A stretch of 64,000 nucleotides of DNA from RGIG5579 sp045541915 (GTDB lineage Bacteria > Bacillota > Clostridia > Oscillospirales > SIG627): assembly GCA_045541915.1 (NCBI GenBank), contig JAZQJZ010000012.1:62001-126000 (forward strand), written 5' to 3'. The position numbers and the translations under genes were made by a program. Shown here piece by piece: positions 10,001-16,814 of the stretch. The notes beneath the pieces were generated by a model. It did no database searches. It saw only the letters and a list, made by a program, of their open reading frames with translations, and was not told where the DNA came from. Positions within the stretch are counted from its first letter, which is position 1; the number at the start of each line of letters is the position of its first letter.

Positions 10001-10591
10001 ATACTTCTGAACGCTATTAACAGCGATCTTATCGGCATCCCAACCAGCAAAAGCTCTTGCGGTGAAGTTGTCGCCGAAGAGGTTGGCAACACCATTATTG
10101 GTAGCGCCAAGATCGACCGAATTGAACTCAACCATACCGGAACCGGCATAGAAGTTGAGATCCAGCGCACCAATGGCAAACTTCAAGTCCTTAAAGGTGT
10201 AGCTGTTGGCACAGGCTACATCGGTAGAGTTGAAGTTGGGCGCAAGGGTACCGCCTTCAATGACGATGGGGAGTCTCGTACCGTCCTGTCTGAACTGAGT
10301 CTCCAAACCGAAGAGAATTCCATTGGCGTCAGTCGTAACAGACTGATCGTCCGTGGAAGTAATCTTGATATAGAGGTAACGTCCATTGTTCCAGGTGGTA
10401 TTGTCTCCAATGGAATCGAAGGCTGCCTGGAGAGTAGGAAACGTTGCATCCGCTGCGTCATCGTTCGCGTTTGCAATCGTCCATTGAATGGGCGCATCTG
10501 CTGCATTGGCGTTGAAAAAGAGCATACCTGCAACACAGGTACACAACAAAAGCGTTGCCAACAGAACAGAAAGCAATTTTTTGTTTTGCAT
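4070..10591 (-). CDS. Giant secreted repeat protein, probable beta-solenoid
   Basis: A 2,173-residue exported protein with a standard signal peptide (basic MQNKK, a hydrophobic core, probable cleavage after ANA near residue 31). From about residue 100 to 1700 it is built of degenerate repeats of roughly 20-40 residues rich in Gly, Asn, Thr and Ser, with recurring motifs such as NNISGGTF, FYGTG, VGGNLTNT and VYNYITGG. This pattern is typical of right-handed parallel beta-helices of surface adhesins or polysaccharide-acting proteins. The last ~400 residues are non-repetitive and look like small beta-sandwich domains. I see no LPxTG, SLH domains or C-terminal membrane segment, so attachment to the cell is unclear. 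Start: ATG with a perfect AGGAGG. It has its own promoter and terminator and is thus monocistronic. Function unknown; adhesion or glycan binding is a guess. Confidence 0.8.
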   Translation of the reverse strand: MQNKKLLSVLLATLLLCTCVAGMLFFNANAADAPIQWTIANANDDAADATFPTLQAAFDSIGDNTTWNNGRYLYIKITSTDDQSVTTDANGILFGLETQFRQDGTRLPIVIEGGTLAPNFNSTDVACANSYTFKDLKFAIGALDLNFYAGSGMVEFNSVDLGATNNGVANLFGDNFTARAFAGWDADKIAVNSVQKYHDETGTEAKLISTGIKLSGTMAYGFDRGTSENDYFMAAKKGLVSAAGWTDSAWVGATGSDLVTAVNTSVSLTLDGEGDDKTSSAPLKVTGLVVRPYFANTPVSEVIYTLKGGTAIIGARNVGITEYKNSSAYNPHKDEYRAPFDYVAKLHGGYIANIYIGAQYTNIDGRVTTELGGYFQAAGNVRPDASTYCKISGVATAKILAEVDGNAVCPTMGNNSGTLGNRGICGHGASVVANYNYIAAGADLTHKASSSSNNVPFFGSKNPPNGPVYNYIGAGATITDFYGIQGASTHTVHNVIGTPGGEAVAITNFTSGSSSDAPDLSIENTVYGLTGNFCGSAKNAASVVNHIYAVPSGTLTFIGEVEVGDLTNNIYCSLPGAYDASGSATVTGDMTTYIEADNKEITINGAFSGLKSGSADNVSNTIKTIGTGKVTIKGFYYGSQANISGNLTNTFEGTASAGALDQAKGVKVINDSSCSILVDGRFLGANGTVGGNLTNTITGAHLKNSTGSSNPAYFTTKAVGGDLTSTLINTRVNGRLYNNGGAVGGNSTIDLVGCTYIGDRFYGTGSTSLISGDHTVTFRAHESDPGLAPYINSSSSGTTFNGPVDGNITTNIYAGYFVAYQGMNYNNQVLTQADCVTNNITGGTFEGEFHSIRTAYSAPGAIVVNNVSGGTFKKTFYGANTNSSNYTATIEVLNNISGGTFMKDFVGVHTGGKSGFVYQGNVTNLLSGVTINEAFYGGTNVVDGTVSNILDNCQIGTYYYGSAGATSVHNSINNCQIGSSDLFNDLGGSYICFFGGNGDADSPDGHISTTFHNTDILGCLSGSGAACTGDVSTIFIAENKNVTISGNVLGTSGTASRVDNYFEVRGNSAVTVGGAYYGTGGAVTDSVQNQILVESADASFNLKGNFFGSGNFNVATQTNPTAVYNYLSGIAIIGEAEGWPTAVSTNFTVGGKFYGTGSGATISGNVYNGLTGVHITPASTTRNDISYGAYCTVNGDVETYFKNCIITASFYGNSATVNGSLTNTFSGATRFCTLSNHDGQFRGTGSTVKAQLYNNILEEDGYTPLFDCGRVSMNHGAVNGVIENVIQGGYFARNSTVWGENQNPATLTINRVYGGIFDTAFYGARTNCPNMEVQNHIEGGTFRTEFFGSTGAKSVYNYITGGDFNIFHAGSCDAKKADGEIETMIHGGTFKTFRGTGLGKVTGDPNRLNEDGYFAVRLFVYGGSFNYEGDSSTRGTAFYGTNASVHSVRVEVIESSRTTTAYVDGAPYFNNSHFYATHGTVTANASVRMIGLGSDDEGNPCYLRTHQLHAIYGDVGGNVDVFLMNYNAGGMSRVIQGSVGGDVNVDMQNSYIESNFRVVSGYADSDKNDTVGGNANIRIGGSIIKADTFLCGNLVSGDLDIEIYGLTLKDNEKTTDANEAHLYLGTATATVGGDLNVLLEGVNETVWYIGQIKSVAGTATTDFRNSTTGFDFKAFAGVAKGDVVNNIEYSVLHGEYVGAFGTVEGSVTNNISGSYIIGNYYGADATVQDSVVNNLSNYAQVDFFYGGGKTVGTGAAIINTIDGASVGEFCGSSAMGTDASAVTEVLNESGIFGTARNASEFATVTGEKKLSLTGKIYIGSETNIVADHLDDVDLAQTVSWSTGVVQLTAPIAFKDEVKGTNSDSYVEGFAIIDTSDGETVKVIGFRTESEKILASLSLDERISINLWLPKQTVDSFINVFGGFYEYKVTLDNNGTPVVIGQGTISKTSNADATHIIDGIIHEYYVVSLSGIGAGNFASNIHFTGSGFDFVSSILDMAQAGAQDYAGTDAEAVFQAVYDYGAAASDLPLKYDHLIGYTTDGVASPEVALGSQQKLSAFRIDALMGDAVGLRLTANANGVNSVSQIALKQDGKTLKQGRDYTVSLAGGKVTIEIFFGADYMSTDYAFTVTADGGEAITITTSVERVVAEIVKSDPANEKAVALLVYIQTIKDYKF

Positions 10592-10672
10592 GGTTGTTCC
10601 TCCTGAAAACAGTTATGGTGCAGTAAGGAAAAGCAAAAGATATGGCTATAGCTTTCCTATTTATACACTTTT

Positions 10673-10701
10673 ATTATACCGATGGAAGCCGCCTAAGTCA
10701 A
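10673..10701 (-). promoter_or_regulatory. Promoter of the giant surface protein gene
   Basis: On the minus strand TTGACT (10696-10701), a 17-base spacer and TATAAT (10673-10678) give a near-consensus sigma-A promoter, leaving an untranslated leader of about 75 bases before the ATG at 10591. Confidence 0.75.
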
Positions 10702-10766
10702 GAAAAAAGTTCAAAAAATATCAACAAACTTGCTTTTTCTTTTATGGTCATTATCACAAAAGGAAA

Positions 10767-10794
10767 CAAGTCGCCGAAAAATTTCGGCGACTTG
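10767..10794 (-). terminator. Terminator hairpin after the InlB-repeat protein
   Basis: A 13-bp inverted repeat (caagtcgccgaaa and its complement) lies 18 bases after the stop at 10812. The T-run that follows on the minus strand is interrupted (TTTCCTTTT), so termination may be partial. Confidence 0.7.
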
Positions 10795-10811
10795 CAAAAA
10801 AACGGGATTTT

Positions 10812-12458
10812 TCACATATTTTTCCGGAACCATTTCCGGATCAGATAGAGATAAGAAAGATTGTATTTTTCACGAACCACAATGAGGCAAATAGCAATGG
10901 CGGAAAGGAAAAACACCACCAGAAGCGCAAGCCACGGGAAGGGGTCGGAATCCATGGCATCATGGGGCCCGGTGGTCACATCCCCCACCACAGTGGAAAG
11001 AACAAAAATGGCGGTTACGGTCACGTCCTTTCCCGGCATAATCACAAGCGTTTCTGCTTTTGTCGGATCCAGAATGGCATCGGGATCCGAGCAGCTCCAC
11101 CGGGAAAAAACATACCCTTTTCTGGGCATAGCGGAAACGGTGATCTGCGCTCCCATTTCATAGGTTCCTTCCAGACCGGTGGCAGTGCCTCCCACAGATT
11201 CTTCCACTGTCAGCGTATAGCCGCCTTTCACAAAGAAGGCCGTGACCGTGCAGTCCTCGTTTGGCATTGTAAAATTGGTAGAAGGATCCTTTTCGTTTTC
11301 GAACTTGCCTTTTTCAGAGCTACATTCCCAATGAGAAAAGGCAAATCCTTCCTCGGGAACGGCAATCAGCTCATAAATGGTCTCCACACCCCAATTCAAG
11401 GTTCCTTCCGTAGGAGAGACGCTTCCTCCGTCAGATGAGGCTATGGTAAGAGAAGCGAAGGTAGCTGCAAAATTGGCGGTAATGGTAAAATCGGAAGCTG
11501 GACAGGTCAAGGTAGTATCCGCTGCCAAAGGATCGGAAAAGCCAGCACCGTTCATTCCGGTCCAGCCCACGAAGGTGAACTCCTCGCCGGCTTCGGCAAA
11601 GAGTACAATGTTTTCTCCCACAGTGCACTCATATTTTCCGGCAGGATTCGGCTTTTTATCTTGCACCTCCACTTTTCCCTCGCCCTTTGTCTTCACCTCA
11701 AAGTAATAGGTGATGGGTTCAAAGTTCATGGTGAGGGTGACATTTTCCTCGGGCATTAAAAAGGAAAGGGTGGCATCTTCAGTTTGCTCCGGGGTGAGCT
11801 TAAATGTGGCGGCAGTCACCGTCCAGCCCACAAAGCGAAAGCCATCATAGGGAGTTGCATCCACCTTTACTTCTTCCCCTTTTTTAAACTCTGCTTTTCC
11901 GCTGACTATATAGCTTTCGCCGTAGATATCATTTTTTTCCACAGAAAGACGGTAAAACACCTCTTTTTGGAACACTGCGGTCAAATTGACATTCTTTTCC
12001 GGCATCACAAAGGTAAGAGCGGGAGAGGAAATTTGTTCCTCGGAAAGTGAAATGGAAGAATCGTTGCAGGCCCATTCCTTCCAATCGAATCCTTTTTTGG
12101 CAGTGGCAGTCAGAACCACGGTAGAGCCGGGAGAAATCTGCCCCAGATCCAGATTCTCGGTTTTTCCGTCAACAGAAACCGAAACACTTCCCATTTCAGC
12201 GGAAGAAACCGACACCGAAAGGGCTACCTTTTGGGAATTAGCAGTGGTATTTTCAGGCGCGGTGGTATTTTGAGATGTATTTTGAGGAGGAGACACGTTT
12301 CCCGTGGAAGAGGTCTCCGGAGGATTCCCTCCTCCCTCCTGTGATTCCTGCGGCAAACGGTTCTGACCCTCCGCAGGCGCGGCAATTGCCGAAAAAGAGA
12401 AAGCCAAAAGGTACAGAAGCAGTAAAACGCAACTGAACCACACTCTTCGATTACACAT
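10812..12458 (-). CDS. Membrane-anchored secreted protein with five InlB-B-like repeats
   Basis: The 548-residue protein has a signal peptide (cleavage probably after AIA-AP near residue 27), a Gln/Asn/Thr-rich linker to about residue 75, five tandem repeats of about 75 residues, and a C-terminal membrane segment (PWLALLVVFFLSAIAICLIV) with a short basic tail. Each repeat follows the divergent InlB B-repeat pattern (PF18998 type): GxxV.ltA.p..Gy.F..W, then ...tf.MP..dvtvtA.F. The repeats would be displayed outside the cell and the tail anchored in the membrane. Such repeats are known from surface proteins of Firmicutes and often act as stalks; no catalytic domain is visible. It is adjacent to the giant repeat protein but has its own terminator. 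Confidence 0.8.
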   Translation of the reverse strand: MCNRRVWFSCVLLLLYLLAFSFSAIAAPAEGQNRLPQESQEGGGNPPETSSTGNVSPPQNTSQNTTAPENTTANSQKVALSVSVSSAEMGSVSVSVDGKTENLDLGQISPGSTVVLTATAKKGFDWKEWACNDSSISLSEEQISSPALTFVMPEKNVNLTAVFQKEVFYRLSVEKNDIYGESYIVSGKAEFKKGEEVKVDATPYDGFRFVGWTVTAATFKLTPEQTEDATLSFLMPEENVTLTMNFEPITYYFEVKTKGEGKVEVQDKKPNPAGKYECTVGENIVLFAEAGEEFTFVGWTGMNGAGFSDPLAADTTLTCPASDFTITANFAATFASLTIASSDGGSVSPTEGTLNWGVETIYELIAVPEEGFAFSHWECSSEKGKFENEKDPSTNFTMPNEDCTVTAFFVKGGYTLTVEESVGGTATGLEGTYEMGAQITVSAMPRKGYVFSRWSCSDPDAILDPTKAETLVIMPGKDVTVTAIFVLSTVVGDVTTGPHDAMDSDPFPWLALLVVFFLSAIAICLIVVREKYNLSYLYLIRKWFRKNM

Positions 12459-12548
12459 AGAAAGGCTTCCTTTCGAAAATTAAGTTAAAGTTTTTTTGAA
12501 TACCCAGATTCTTCTAAGGGAACAGTAAGAAAAAAAGGGAGATTCGCT

Positions 12549-13961
12549 TTGAAGCCAACATTGACATCCCAGCAGGATACCTTAGACAGGCTCATTGGAG
12601 CCGATCACGCTTTTGATATCAAGAAGCGGCCTCTTTTCATTTCGGACAAAAGGGCTATGATCACCTTTATCATCGGTTACACAGACAACACCTTGATGGA
12701 ACGGATCTTTTTTGCCTTGCAAACGGTTCCGGAATTTCCCGGATCCATACAAGAGCTGATGGAAAGGCATCTTTCCTTTGCCGGTGCCGAAATAAAAGAA
12801 AGCATCAGTGATGCCGCTCAAGAGGTTTTGCGCGGCAGCACCGTTCTTCTGGTGGACGGATTCCGGGAATGTCTCATTTTAGATGCCCGTTCCTTTTCTC
12901 TGCGCGGAACGGAAGAACCGGAAAAGGACAGAACCCTGCGGGGGCCGCACATCGGACTGAACGAGAGTTTGATTTCAAGCCTGATCCAGATCCGTCGGTA
13001 TTTAAGGACCGCCGACTTTCAAACCGAGCGCTTTCTTTTGGGAAGCAAAATTCAAAACGAGGTAGCGCTGATCAGTCTAAAAGGAAGAGCCAGCGAAGCT
13101 CTTTTGAAGCAGATTCGAAAAAAACTGTCTTCCTCTTCCCTGCCGGCGCTTTCTATGACCCAGGAATCCCTGGCAAATCTTTTGTTTCCACAGAAAAAAG
13201 GTTCCATTCTCAACCCCTTTCCCCGAGTGCGCTACACAGAACGGCCGGATGTAGTGGCCGCTACGCTCATGGAAGGCAAGGTGGCATTGATTTGCGACAA
13301 TTCTCCGTCTGTGATGCTTTTACCGGAATGCATTTTCGACTTTTTTGAAGAAGCAGACGATTACTATTTTCCCCCGGTGACGGCAAGCTATTTAAGGATC
13401 GTTCGTTTCTTTGTTTTTCTTGCCTCGGTCCTTTTGATCCCCGTCTGGCTTTTGGTGGTAAAATACGAAAACTACGTGCCGGAAACGTTCAGCTTTATTC
13501 TGACGGAAAAGGACTATGCGGTTCCGCTATTTTTGCAATTTTTGATCATAGAGCTGTCCATGGACGGGTTAAAAATGGCATCCTTGAACACCCCCAGCAC
13601 CCTCTCCAACTCCTTTGCCATCATCGGTGGCTTGCTATTGGGAGAATTTGCGGTGGAAAGTGGGTGGTTTGTGCCGCAGACCATTCTCTATTCCGCTTTT
13701 ACCGGAATTGCCAATTACGTTCCCACCAACTATGAACTGGGATACAGTTTTAAATTTATGCGGATCTCCTTAATCTTGCTGGTGGAATTCTTTTCGCTTT
13801 GGGGCCTTTTAGGAGGACTTCTTCTTTGGCTTATCATTCTGGCCAGCACCAAAAGCGTAGCCGGAAACGGATACCTTTATCCGTTTTTGCCCTTCGACAG
13901 AAAAGGCTTTGTCAGACTGTTCATCCGGCACACCAAAGGCAGAGAACAAGACCCCATTTAG
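12549..13961 (+). CDS. GerA/SpoVAF-family spore germination protein
   Basis: This 470-residue inner spore membrane protein belongs to the GerA family (PF03323), which includes germinant-receptor A subunits and SpoVAF. The soluble N-terminal half (about 1-275) contains the family motifs VLLVDG and PFPRVRYTERPD; the C-terminal half has about five membrane segments (281-305 onwards, ending in a long hydrophobic stretch before GYLYPFLPFD). The start is TTG at 12549, supported by aaaggga seven to eight bases upstream; the first in-frame ATG lies well inside the conserved region. No B or C receptor subunit and no other spoVA gene is adjacent, so it is either a SpoVAF-type accessory channel protein or an orphan A subunit. 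It indicates that the organism forms spores. Confidence 0.85.
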   Translation: MKPTLTSQQDTLDRLIGADHAFDIKKRPLFISDKRAMITFIIGYTDNTLMERIFFALQTVPEFPGSIQELMERHLSFAGAEIKESISDAAQEVLRGSTVLLVDGFRECLILDARSFSLRGTEEPEKDRTLRGPHIGLNESLISSLIQIRRYLRTADFQTERFLLGSKIQNEVALISLKGRASEALLKQIRKKLSSSSLPALSMTQESLANLLFPQKKGSILNPFPRVRYTERPDVVAATLMEGKVALICDNSPSVMLLPECIFDFFEEADDYYFPPVTASYLRIVRFFVFLASVLLIPVWLLVVKYENYVPETFSFILTEKDYAVPLFLQFLIIELSMDGLKMASLNTPSTLSNSFAIIGGLLLGEFAVESGWFVPQTILYSAFTGIANYVPTNYELGYSFKFMRISLILLVEFFSLWGLLGGLLLWLIILASTKSVAGNGYLYPFLPFDRKGFVRLFIRHTKGREQDPI

Positions 13962-13965
13962 AAAA

Positions 13966-13997
13966 ATTTTGCCGAAAACTTCCGCTTTCGGCAAAAT
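13966..13997. terminator. Bidirectional hairpin between convergent genes
   Basis: A 12-bp inverted repeat (attttgccgaaa / tttcggcaaaat, 8-base loop) lies between the stop of the germination gene and the stop of ispH-rpsA. The T-runs after it are short. Confidence 0.65.
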
Positions 13998-14017
13998 CAT
14001 TTGATACAGTTTTTTCT

Positions 14018-16036
14018 TTACTCTGCGTCGGTTGCAGTTTCTTCGGCAGGAGCCATATACTCTGCATTTTCTTCGAGAATTTCAGCTTCTGCATCTTCCT
14101 TTTCCTTCTCGATCAAGGAACGCATGGAAAGGCTGACTCTCTTGGATTCATAGTTGATATCGATCACTTCTACCTGCACTTCATCGCCCACCTTCAAAAC
14201 TTCAGCGGGATTGGCGATCTTGTGATCGGCAATTTGAGAAATATGGATCAAGCCATCAATACCGGGGATCAATTCAGCAAATGCACCGAAGGTGGTGAGA
14301 CTTACGATCTTAACGGTAGCAACATCACCAGCCTGGTACTGATCTGCCAAAAGCTTCCAGGGATTGGTGTCTTCGGTCTTATAGCCCAAGCTGATCTTGC
14401 GAGTCTCGGGATTGATTTCTTTCACGAACACAGTGATCTCATCGCCTACGCTGACCACTTCGGAAGGATTCTTGATCTTCTTCCAGGAAAGCTCGGTAAT
14501 GTGAACCATTCCGTCCACACCGCCCAGATCCACAAAAGCGCCATAGGAGGTGAGGGATTTTACAGTACCGGTATAAACCTTATCCACTTCCACTTCAGCC
14601 CAGAACTTCTCTTCCAGGGCACGTCTTTGTTCCTTGAGAACCTCGCGGATGGAGGCCACAGCTCTCTTTCTGGCAGGATCAGTTTCCACAATCTTGAATG
14701 CCACTTCCTGGCCCAGCATGGGATCCAAAGAAGCTCCCTTGGGAGCACCGGTGAGAGATGCGGGAACAAAATAGCTCTGAATGTCATCAGCAACCAGAAT
14801 ACCGCCCTTGATGACGGAAACAACTTTACCGGAAAGGGTGGCACCGTTTTCAAATGCTTCCTGGATCTTTGCCCAACCGGCACGAGAATCCACTCTCTTC
14901 TTGGAAACCTGAACGGTTCCCTCGGGATCGTTGAACTTCTGAACCAAAACGGTGATTTCATCACCGGGCTTAAAGCTTGCTACAAGGTCAGATTCACTGT
15001 CAGCAACTTCGCTGGAAGGCAGAATACCGGTATGCTTAATGCCTAGATCAACATGTACCTCGTTAGTAAAGACACTGGTTACGACGCCCGTAACTTCTTC
15101 TCCTGTTCTGATGGTTTTGAATGATTGGTTGAGCATTTCCTCAAAGCTCATTTCGTCGTTTTTGATTTCCGACATGGTTTGTATTACCTCCTTGATCACG
15201 CTGTCAGGAGTAGAAGCTCCCGCCGATACACCGACAGTCATGTTGTTTTGAAATAAATCGCGCTTTAATTCCGACGCGTTTCTGATATGAACGGTTCTGC
15301 AAATCGTTTCGCAGACCGAAACCAGCTTTTTGGTATTGCTGCTGCTTTTTCCGCCCACCACCACCATCAGATCACTTTTGCTTGCAATCTCACGGGCTTC
15401 TTTTTGACGGATGCCGGTGACATTGCAGATGGTATCGTGAAACGAAAGGGTCGGAAAGCTTTTTTTCGCGTGATCGCAGCAGCTCTCCCACTCCGAAACA
15501 CTGTGAGTGGTTTGAGACAGAAAGATGTGCCGTTTTTCCTTCGGAGCTTCCTTTTCGTAGTCCAAAAGTTCCTCCAGTGAGTGGATCACCACCACCGGGA
15601 AGTGCTCAGCATAGCTGACGATTCCCAAAACCTCCGGATGGGCCGCATCGCCCAGAAGGACAAAAACGATCTCTTCCCCGGAAGATAGGCTCCTCTCCTC
15701 TTCTTCCTTCACAATCTTATGAATCTTTTTAACGAAAGGGCAGGTAGCATCAATGAAGGGGATACTCCGTTCCTCCAGTTCTCGAACGACCTTCTTGGTC
15801 ACACCGTGGGTGCGAATGAAAACCAGAGCATCGTCTTTGGAAATGCCATCCAACTCTTTGACCGAAAGATTGGTGACCCCTCGGCGTTCCAGGTCAGCAT
15901 TAAAATCCTCGTTGTGGATAATATGCCCCAAGGTGAAAACCCTTCGTTTTCCGGCAACCAGTTCCTTCTCCAACAGTTCCACTGCCCGGCGCACACCGAA
16001 GCAAAAACCAGCATGCTCAGACAAACAAATCCTCAT
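14018..16036 (-). CDS. ispH-rpsA: Bifunctional HMBPP reductase (IspH) / ribosomal protein S1
   Basis: A 672-residue fusion. Residues 1 to about 285 are IspH, the [4Fe-4S] enzyme that makes IPP and DMAPP in the last step of the methylerythritol phosphate pathway; the three cluster cysteines are visible (GFCFGV near 12, DATCPFV near 97, DTICNVTG near 195), as are the HG and SAGAST motifs. After a linker, residues about 305-650 contain four S1 RNA-binding domains (GEEVTGVV, GATLSGKV, DKVYTGTV, GDVATVKI starts) and an acidic tail. This fusion is a known trait of Clostridia. Its ATG overlaps the plsC stop by 4 bases, so the two are translationally coupled. Confidence 0.95.
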   Translation of the reverse strand: MRICLSEHAGFCFGVRRAVELLEKELVAGKRRVFTLGHIIHNEDFNADLERRGVTNLSVKELDGISKDDALVFIRTHGVTKKVVRELEERSIPFIDATCPFVKKIHKIVKEEEERSLSSGEEIVFVLLGDAAHPEVLGIVSYAEHFPVVVIHSLEELLDYEKEAPKEKRHIFLSQTTHSVSEWESCCDHAKKSFPTLSFHDTICNVTGIRQKEAREIASKSDLMVVVGGKSSSNTKKLVSVCETICRTVHIRNASELKRDLFQNNMTVGVSAGASTPDSVIKEVIQTMSEIKNDEMSFEEMLNQSFKTIRTGEEVTGVVTSVFTNEVHVDLGIKHTGILPSSEVADSESDLVASFKPGDEITVLVQKFNDPEGTVQVSKKRVDSRAGWAKIQEAFENGATLSGKVVSVIKGGILVADDIQSYFVPASLTGAPKGASLDPMLGQEVAFKIVETDPARKRAVASIREVLKEQRRALEEKFWAEVEVDKVYTGTVKSLTSYGAFVDLGGVDGMVHITELSWKKIKNPSEVVSVGDEITVFVKEINPETRKISLGYKTEDTNPWKLLADQYQAGDVATVKIVSLTTFGAFAELIPGIDGLIHISQIADHKIANPAEVLKVGDEVQVEVIDINYESKRVSLSMRSLIEKEKEDAEAEILEENAEYMAPAEETATDAE

Positions 16037-16644
16037 TTGGCAGCTTCCTGAGCCATTTTTTCCAATTCTGAAATCCGCTCAAAGAGCCGATCCGTCACAT
16101 AAAGCGCAGTATCCTTGACACCCATTTTTTCCTCCGGCATAAAGCTTTCCGGCTCGCCGAACTGAATGTAGGTCTTGCGGAACAGGCGCACCTTATAGTA
16201 CTTGGAATAAATGCCCACAGGCAGAATCTTGGCACCGGAAAGAGCAGCCATCATTCCCACACCAGCTTTAAAATCCTCTTTCTTAAGAGGATAGCGGCAC
16301 CTTGTGCCCTGGGGGAACAAGGAGAACAGCTTGCCAGCCTTCAGTTCTCTGACTGCCTGGCGAAGCTTAGCGGCATCGCCGCCGTCACGGGTCAAGGGAA
16401 TGACTCCGCACTCTTTCACCCATTTTCCGATAAGGGGACGGGAGAAGAGTTCTTCCTTTGCCATAAAGGTGATATTTTTCGGAAGGGTAATAGCAAGAAA
16501 AAGCGGATCGAAAAAGGAGATGTGGTTCGGGCACACAATCAACCCCTCATCCGGAAGGGATTGGGGAAGATTAAAAAGGCGAATCGGAAATAAAAACCGA
16601 ATCAATGGCCGAAAGAACCATACCAAACGATCATACAGACTCAT
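16033..16644 (-). CDS. plsC: 1-acyl-sn-glycerol-3-phosphate acyltransferase
   Basis: This 203-residue PlsC-type acyltransferase adds the second acyl chain to lysophosphatidic acid in phospholipid synthesis. The catalytic HX4D motif is NHISFFDP near residue 41, followed by the acyl-acceptor motif FPQGTR near 113. A hydrophobic N-terminal segment would seat it at the inner membrane face. In many Clostridia the order is cmk-plsC-ispH/rpsA; here cmk is absent and plsC is the first gene after a consensus promoter. The ribosome binding site is GGGAGG before ATG 16644. Confidence 0.9.
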   Translation of the reverse strand: MSLYDRLVWFFRPLIRFLFPIRLFNLPQSLPDEGLIVCPNHISFFDPLFLAITLPKNITFMAKEELFSRPLIGKWVKECGVIPLTRDGGDAAKLRQAVRELKAGKLFSLFPQGTRCRYPLKKEDFKAGVGMMAALSGAKILPVGIYSKYYKVRLFRKTYIQFGEPESFMPEEKMGVKDTALYVTDRLFERISELEKMAQEAAK

Positions 16645-16674
16645 ATTGCCTCCCTCGAAAATAAATCGAGAGGT

Positions 16675-16703
16675 ATTATATTACAAAATGCGGAAAAAGT
16701 CAA
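16675..16703 (-). promoter_or_regulatory. Promoter of plsC-ispH/rpsA
   Basis: Minus-strand TTGACT (16698-16703), a 17-base spacer and TATAAT (16675-16680) lie 30 bases upstream of the plsC start. A short inverted repeat (ctcga...tcgag) lies in the leader just before the ribosome binding site. Confidence 0.8.
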
Positions 16704-16781
16704 GGCAATCTCTACAGTTTTTTCGATTTTATTTCACATTTTTTGAAAGGTTTTTTGCAAAATCCCTTAACATTTTTACAT

Positions 16782-16813
16782 AAAAAAGGAGCAGACGCAA
16801 ACTGCTCCTTTTT
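16782..16813 (-). terminator. Terminator of the MATE gene pair
   Basis: A 12-bp stem (aaaaaggagcag and its complement, 7-base loop) runs into T6 on the minus strand directly at the stop of the downstream MATE gene. Confidence 0.9.
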
Positions 16814-16814
16814 G

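Noticed and set aside
8489..10606. 705-codon plus-strand frame antisense to the giant protein, with others at 4049-5776, 5948-6856 and 6881-7945
   Set aside because: They mirror the Gly/Asn/Thr repeat codons of the giant protein, lack signals for translation and begin inside its gene.
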